Shown here: piece by piece, positions 58,129-64,000 of the stretch
Numbering within the stretch: the first letter of the stretch is position 1
Layout of the letters: every line of letters starts with the position of its first letter
NCBI GenBank assembly: GCA_035771175.1
Contig: CM069608.1
Coordinates: 8,743,019 to 8,807,018 of the forward strand
Direction: 5' to 3'
DNA: 64,000 nucleotides
Source: Paratinospora sagittata
Taxonomy: Eukaryota > Streptophyta > Magnoliopsida > Ranunculales > Menispermaceae
Position numbers and translations under genes: made by a program
The notes under the pieces: model-generated
The model's database searches: none
Told to the model about the DNA's origin: nothing
The model's input: the letters and a program-made list of their open reading frames with translations, nothing else

Positions 58129-59337
58129 TTAAAGCAATCTCGAGTTTCTTGAAGTTTTTAAAGATTGTTTATTCTCAGTTTCTATGTTTTGGATTTTCTT
58201 GGGGATTTCATCATCTTCAATGGTTATCTGCCTAATCCCTTCCTCAACATATTTCTTATGTTCATTCTCATCAAAGTTTATATGAATTGATTCTTTGATA
58301 GTTTTAGAAGATTTGTTGTAAACTCTATATGTTCGACTCTGTGAGGAATATCCTAAGAATATCCCGATATCTGATTTAGGTTCAAACTTATCCAAGTTAT
58401 CTTTATCACTTAGGATAAAACACTTGCATTTGAATACTCGAAAGTAACTGATGTTGGATGTTCGCCATTTCTATAATTCATATGGTGTTTTTTCAAATTA
58501 TTTCTAATCAATGTTCTATTCATTACATAACATGCATTATTTATAGCTTCTGCCATAAATAGTTTGCAGCGTTATATTCACTTAGCATTGCTCTACACAT
58601 TTCCTGCAAGGTTCTATTTTTATTCTCAACTACACCATTTTGTTGAGGTGTTCTAAGGGCTGTAGATGGTGAGTATAACCTTGATTATTACAAAATTCTT
58701 CAAGATTTTTATTGATGAATTCACCTCCTCTATCACTTCTAATTATGTTTATTTTGTAACCCTTTTCATTTTCAACTCTTTTACAAAATTTGACAAACAA
58801 TTCACATACTTCCGACTTATGAGCTAAAAAGAATATTCATGTACATCTAGAGAAATCATCAACAATCACAAATAAACATGATTTACCTCCCAAGCTTTGA
58901 GTCTTGGTTGGTTCAAAAGATCCATGTGAATCAATTCGAGAGCTCTAGTGGTAGATTGATACCCCTTGCTCTTAAATGATGATCTGATATGCTTGCCTAA
59001 TTGACATGGTTCACATACCTTGTCTTTGAGTAAATTCCTTTTGGAATTCCCTTGGCAAGATCTTTCTTGACTAATCTGGATATGTTATTCATATTAACAT
59101 GCATGAGCTAATCTCCTATGCCAAAGCCATGCACCATCATAAGATATAACACTTAAACATGTAACATTTTGTTTTCTCATATCATCAAATTTGTGCAGTA
59201 AACATTTTTATGCCTAGATGCTATGAATCCAGTAGTATTGTTTTCATGCTTAATGATGCACCTATTTGCTTCAAATGAAATATCATAACCCTTGTCACAT
59301 AATTAATTTATGCTCAAGAGATTATGCTTTAGCCCTT
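58129..59337 (-). pseudogene. element D integrase (Ty1/copia)
   Basis: IRSDRGGEFINKN (near 58740) holds a catalytic Asp. The KPNSDIGIFLGYSSQSRTYRV-like block with SKTIKESIHINFDE (58395-58250) is the conserved integrase C-terminus. Between them the frame is repeatedly broken. The zinc module toward 59330 is hardly readable. Confidence 0.8.
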
Positions 59338-59640
59338 TTACATAAAGTACATTAGAAATAGATAAAGAATCGTTACCAATAGTTCTGATGCCTGCAATCT
59401 CCCATTTGTTGTTGCCTCCGAAGTTGACATCCCGCCTTCTTTTCTTTCAATACACAAAAACTTTGACTTATCTCTAGTCTTGTGTCTTGAGCATCCACTG
59501 TCCAGATACCATATATTTCCATTTTGGTTCATATACACGACATAAAATACTTTTGATTTTGGTACCCATGTTGCTTTGGGTTCTTTTCAATTCATGCATA
59601 TTTCTTCTTTCTTACATTTATGACATTACATCTCAACATG
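59338..59640 (-). pseudogene. element D aspartic protease (Ty1/copia)
   Basis: WYLDSGCSRHKTRDKSKF (about 59510-59455) is the copia protease active-site block, with DSG followed by C-S-R-H. The reading is short and framed by stops. Confidence 0.8.
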
Positions 59641-59949
59641 GTATGACCTTTCCTGTGACACTTATGGAATTTCGATCTCTTGGTCAGTAGAGTGTTATAC
59701 TCTTTTTTTTTTTTACCGATGTGTGTATCCTAATCCTGCTTTGTTAAAAGCACAACGTTGTGATCCAAGCATTATATCAAACAACTTTTGACCGTTTGTG
59801 AACTTGATCACTATGTTGTTAAGGTCTTCTTTTTCTCTATTAAGAGATTCATTTTCATTTTTCAATTTTTTTTATCACTTTCTTAAACTTAACATTGTCT
59901 AAGGACAGTTCATCTAATTCTTCTTGCTGAGACTCCATTGCCTTAAGAG

Positions 59950-61010
59950 CTTCCTCTAAACTCTTTTTGAGTTTCTCACTTTTCTTGACCTCTTTACTAA
60001 TTTAAGTTCAAGATCATGCACATGAGTATCAAGAATATCAATTGCATTTAGTAGTTCAGATTTTACCTCAGTATTTGCCATCAAACAAATAACAACCTTA
60101 TGATCAGAATCTAAATCATCCTCGCTGGAGCTTGAGCCATCCCAAGTAGCTTTGAAAACCTTCTTGTCCTTCTTTCTTGAGTCGTTCATCTTAGACTTGT
60201 TTGGACACTCACTCCTAACATGACCTGGTTTGTTACAGCCGCAACAAATCAACTCTATAAGTTTAGCTTCAAACTTCTTTCCTTTGTGGAATTTTGAGCT
60301 TGAACCACTCTTTCATTTTCTCCTAATTAATCTGTTGAACTTCCTAGATAACATGGCGATGTCCTCCTCCGAATCTGAATCATTTTTAGATTCTATTTCA
60401 ACATTAAGGGCAATAGATTTCTTCTCCTTTTCCTCAACCCTGGTTGGGCATTTCTTATCTTTCAATTTCATCTCATGAATCATTAAATGAACCATATAAT
60501 TCTTCTCAATTGGCTTCTTTAATGGCTGTGGCCTTGGGTTCCCAAACTCTAGATATACCTCTCAAAAACTTCCTAACAATTTCTTCTTCGTCATAACTTT
60601 TACTTAAGGTTTTCATCTCATTGATGTTTGTTGTAAACAGAGCAATAGCCTCAACTATAGATTCAGTTTCGTCCATCCTATAGGTCTCATATTTTCAACT
60701 AGGATTTGTAGCTTTGCCTTTTTAACCTGCAAAGTTCCTTCGTGGGTTACCTCTAACCTTTCCCAGATTTCCTTAGCTATTTCAGACACACTAACTCTAT
60801 TGAATTCTTCAACCGATAAACTGCAAAATAGTATGTTTATAGCTTGGTTGTTTAACAACTCCTTTTTTTTTTCTCTAGCAGTCCATACATCTAACTCTTT
60901 AGGGACAACTACACCTTCTAATATCTTTGTAGGTGTTGGACAATCGTTTGTTACAACATCCCACATTTCTAAGTCTTGGGCTTTAAGGTAGAATCTAATC
61001 TTGGTTTTCT
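59950..61010 (-). pseudogene. element D gag (Ty1/copia, Sirevirus-like)
   Basis: WDVVTNDCPTPTKILEGVVV and KKELLNNQAINILFCSL with AKEIWERLEVTHEGT (60966-60655) make up the gag core. A middle segment (60495-60313) has an acidic SKNDSDSEEDIAMLSRKF stretch. The zinc knuckle CGCNKPGHVRSEC (CX2CX4HX4C, about 60250-60205) is followed by a DSRKKDKKVFKATWDGSSSS linker and a helical tail. The wording is typical of Sirevirus gag proteins. Broken by several stops. Confidence 0.85.
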
Positions 61011-61140
61011 AATGTAAATAGTTATCTCCCTTGAATAAGGGTAGCCGGTTAGTAGAGTTTCCTTCACCTGAGAGCTGGCCATTTTTAACACTTTGTCCTG
61101 CCATACTTAATCAAAGATTATTAGATACTATGATAGATAA

Positions 61141-61155
61141 CCTATTCTGATACCA
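61141..61155 (-). other. primer-binding site of element D
   Basis: Plus-strand CCTATTCTGATACCA is the complement of TGGTATCAGAATAGG, an initiator tRNA-Met-type site with changes after TGGTATCAGA. Three bases separate it from the LTR at 61158. Confidence 0.75.
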
Positions 61156-61157
61156 AT

Positions 61158-63107
61158 TGTTGGCCCAGATGTGTCCAAGAGGGGGGGTGAATTGGACACT
61201 TAGCAAATTAAAACCTTTCTTTTAAAACTGTAATAATATGAAAGCAGGTTAAGCAAGATATGACAAAAATAGCTCAATGATAATAATGAAAACAACTAGC
61301 TAACAATGCACAAGAGATTTATAGTGGTTCCGTCGCACCTACATCCACTACCTAACCTCCTCAGTTAGGATTCTTCCAAACTCCACTAAGGAATCTTCTT
61401 ACGGGTGAAAATCAAACTGTTTACACTTTCTCAACTTCATAGGCTAGAAAACAACCTTAACCATTTCTCAACTTCACAGGCTTGAGAACAACCTGGACAG
61501 ACCGAGCAACACTTATTCTATTTTCAATGACTAACCAGTCACAAATAACTGAGATACAAGATTGAGATATGATTCCCTTTACTCAGAATCAAAAGAATAC
61601 TTACAAAGCTTTTGGATTGAACCTTCTGTTACCACAGATTTAGCAAAGTATATAATGAAGTGTAACTAAAATGAAAAGTTCGAAAAGCTTTCTTCTTCTT
61701 CAATGGATTTTGAAAAGAAATTGAATGAAAATCGACAAATCTAGAAGATTTCAAGTATATTAGAGTATCAAGAGTTTTTGTAGCGAATAGAAGTATAACT
61801 TTTAAGAGTATTTGCACAAGTGAAAACTGTTCGAAGATTTGAAGAATACGTTATCAGTTTTCTTGTTTTTGTTCTATGTTTTTCAAATGCTTAAAGGCAG
61901 CATATATAGAGATAACAATGGCGCTTTAGACTTGAACATTTTTCAAGAGAGTTTTGGCGCACAAAGTTATCTAAAAAATCAATGGATACAATCTTTCTAA
62001 AAAATGATTGATTCGGTCTGTGCAATTACGACAACAACACCTGAATCTTCTGATCATTCGTAAGAATAGAATGATCTGATAAAGTTTTGAAATGTTCTGA
62101 AAAGGTTCAAAAAATTATGATAAAGTAAACTGAAAAAGTGTACAATTGACAGCTTTATGGCAGTGATGGATTAGCGTCCTGATTAGACAATCAAAGTCCA
62201 TACGCGTAAAGCCAACTTTTCTCGTTTTGTTCCTTGAGGGTGCTCAAACAACGTGAGCATCCTACTGAACTTTGAAGTGATGACGCTATTTGACCGTAAG
62301 CGTCCTGACTTACTTAAGACTTTTAAAACCATAAAAACAATGAGTACGCTACTAAATAATCAACGTTCTGCTGAGTTACATAGTTGGTTCTTGTGAGGGT
62401 GCTATTGGAACGTAAGCTTCTTGATAGATAAGTGACTCCAACATATGCACTATCAGCGTCCTGAAGTTTAACAATCAACGTGCCGACTTGTTTTAAAACT
62501 AAATGACATAAGGGCGCTCTTGAACTGTAAGCGTCCTGATGTTTGAAATACTTAAGTTCAATCAACATGCTGATATTCAATCATTGTCCAGATAAGTTCA
62601 TTTAGTTGAAATAATGAGGGCGCTACTCAAGATGTAAGCGTCCTAATGGATAAGTGCATTTTCAACCTAGAAGTATATCAGTGTCCTGACGGACACTTAA
62701 AAATAATTTTTACATTTTTCAACATTTTAAAGCTCGATAAAAACAATATTAAACACTTGGCGTTTTGAATCAAATCAAATGTTGAAAATTCATTGAGTGA
62801 TCGATAAAATCAAAAAATACTTTGAGATCGAATAGACTAAACCATGCAATTATGCATATTTACTAAATCATATGATAACAAAGATTCTACAACCTAAACG
62901 TAGTCTAATAACATAAACATATGTCATCGAACGATTATGGTCTTCAGTTTGATCTTGGTAGCTTTTTTACCATGCATCATCGAGTCTTCGGGTGAATCTT
63001 CATGTGAAATTAAATGCGCAACATACATATTATAATAATCATAATATGGTTTGCAATCATCAAAATATATTTTTTCATTCGGGTCATGAAGGTAATTTAG
63101 ATTAACA
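61158..63107 (-). mobile_element. element D, 5' LTR (minus strand)
   Basis: 1950 bp, TGTTGGCCCAGATGTG...TTTAGATTAACA on the plus strand. The AGAGGGGGGGTGAATT stretch near 61180 is a hallmark of Sirevirus LTR ends. A minus-strand TATA (CTCTATATATGC) lies near 61900. Hairpin units with AGCGTCCTGAT occupy 62170-62700. It contains the uninterrupted CTAGC site (61296-61300) into which C went in the other LTR. AAATT follows at 63108 as the likely duplication; the left match is lost. Confidence 0.85.
62236..62650. repeat. array of GAGGGCGCT...AGCGTCCTGAT hairpins
   Basis: Four units of about 30 bp, at 62236, 62394, 62511 and 62618, each pair AGGGCGCT-like and AGCGTCCT-like halves that can form a stem. 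Extra single AGCGTCCTGA motifs lie between them. Confidence 0.7.
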
Positions 63108-64000
63108 AAATTATCTGTTTTGGGTCTTATTACCCTCACATAATTGCCCTCATGTTGGAACACCATGAATACAAGGTCCATTTGAACACCTCGCCCAAAA
63201 AGTATTTGGAAACCTACCAGCCCATGTGGTTGGGCATCTCACATCGCCCTCAAGGTTTCTCCAAAAGACGAGCATTAGCAGAATAACCATTCCCACTTTC
63301 TGGCAATGTAGAACTATCATAGTGCCCAATACACAATTGTTTCTTACGGCTAAATATGGACAAGGTTATGCATGAATGCTTCAAAAGTTAGAAAGTTGGG
63401 CTTAATAATTGATCCTTGCGTTTTAGGTTAGTGTGAAAGGGAGCCTACCTATTTCACGATTTTAATTTCTCCAATGTCATTTGGCAAGCCATGGTTTAAA
63501 AAAATGCTCCCATATAAGGAGAAGCTAATACTAAAAAAATGAAACTTCTTTAATTTGTAGGTAATTCCTAGATAACTACTTAATAAAATTGTCTTTTTGG
63601 TGCTAAGACAGAATTTGGTGGGAACATAAATTGAGAGAATTTCACATAACTATTCTAGATGCATCGAAAATATCATTATGGATATCCAACTTAATTAATT
63701 AAGTGGATGCAGAGTACGTATTAACTCAATCCATTTAGCTTAAAAGCATGAAGCAATTGGTCTTTCTTATGTAATAGTGTTCTACAAAACCTATGTAGAA
63801 TGCTATAAGATTTTATGATTGATGCAATGCGATAAAAGTTAGAGTTAGTAGAAATCTCAAATCAGTGTTTTAAGATAATTTACTAATTTTAATAAATTTA
63901 CTATTTTCGGTAATTTACTAGTTTTAGTAAAATTATTATTTTCAGTAAATTTTATTTTTAGGTTTTATTGAATTAGAAAACTAGTATTTTTCTTGAATAA
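63108..64000. other. flank of element D, no gene supported
   Basis: 63120-63330 is less AT-rich and reads as fragmentary protein-like pieces on the minus strand, but no frame is convincing. 63840-63980 has a TAATTTACTATTTTCAGTAA-like repeat. Nothing else is seen. Confidence 0.4.

Noticed and set aside
63120..63330. protein-like pieces on the minus strand
   Set aside because: No frame stays open with a recognisable motif, so no gene is called.

Overview
The window is nuclear DNA from a flowering plant with a large, repeat-rich genome. The evidence is an intron-containing F-box/LRR gene, a GNA-type mannose-binding lectin gene, very AT-rich spacers, and nested Ty3/gypsy and Ty1/copia elements of plant lineages. 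The lectin type suggests a monocot; I cannot name the species. Two host genes are supportable: the F-box gene (1735-4374, minus) and the lectin (42635-43062, minus), and the lectin has lost its start frame. Nearly everything else is mobile DNA.

Layout. 1-760: MITE-like pieces and a short unrecognised coding-like segment. 1735-4374: F-box gene with one intron and a GAA-rich leader. 4600-7480: AT-rich spacer. 7481-14300: a decayed minus-strand Tat-type gypsy element (integrase 13370-14300) with an antisense accessory ORF on the plus strand (8683-12400), split by a solo LTR with a perfect ACTAC target duplication (10308-11767). 14311-15363: a chimeric junction of two LTR families. 15093-24575: Tekay-type chromovirus copy A1, with an extra ORF before gag and a second accessory ORF between pol and the 3' LTR. 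25223-27420: a GGGGTGGCAAT element filled with tandem repeats. 28430-30570: solo LTR of family B with TSD TGTCA. 30817-31230: copia RNase H scrap. 32016-38680: Tekay copy A2, truncated at its 5' end, its 3' LTR carrying a 351-bp foldback element (J1). 38681-41560: LTR scraps. 42635-43142: lectin gene and promoter. 44806-52799: a non-coding LTR element (C, minus strand, TSD CTAGC) whose right LTR holds a 1.4-kb cluster of palindromes. 52800-63107: a minus-strand Sirevirus-like copia element (D). Its left LTR is interrupted by C and by a third B-family LTR.

Most unusual content: (1) foldback family J, in which 150-250-bp arms surround a segment with Pol III A-box and B-box-like motifs. Its ends are TGTCACACCC...GGGTGTGACA and it has 5-bp target duplications, an LTR-integrase-like signature on a hairpin element. 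(2) A 170-codon ORF downstream of the chromodomain, kept in one reading frame in both Tekay copies. (3) An accessory ORF upstream of gag in A1. (4) A hairpin-plus-CAG core shared by three otherwise different LTR families. Ages and family names are by-eye inferences; no database search was run.
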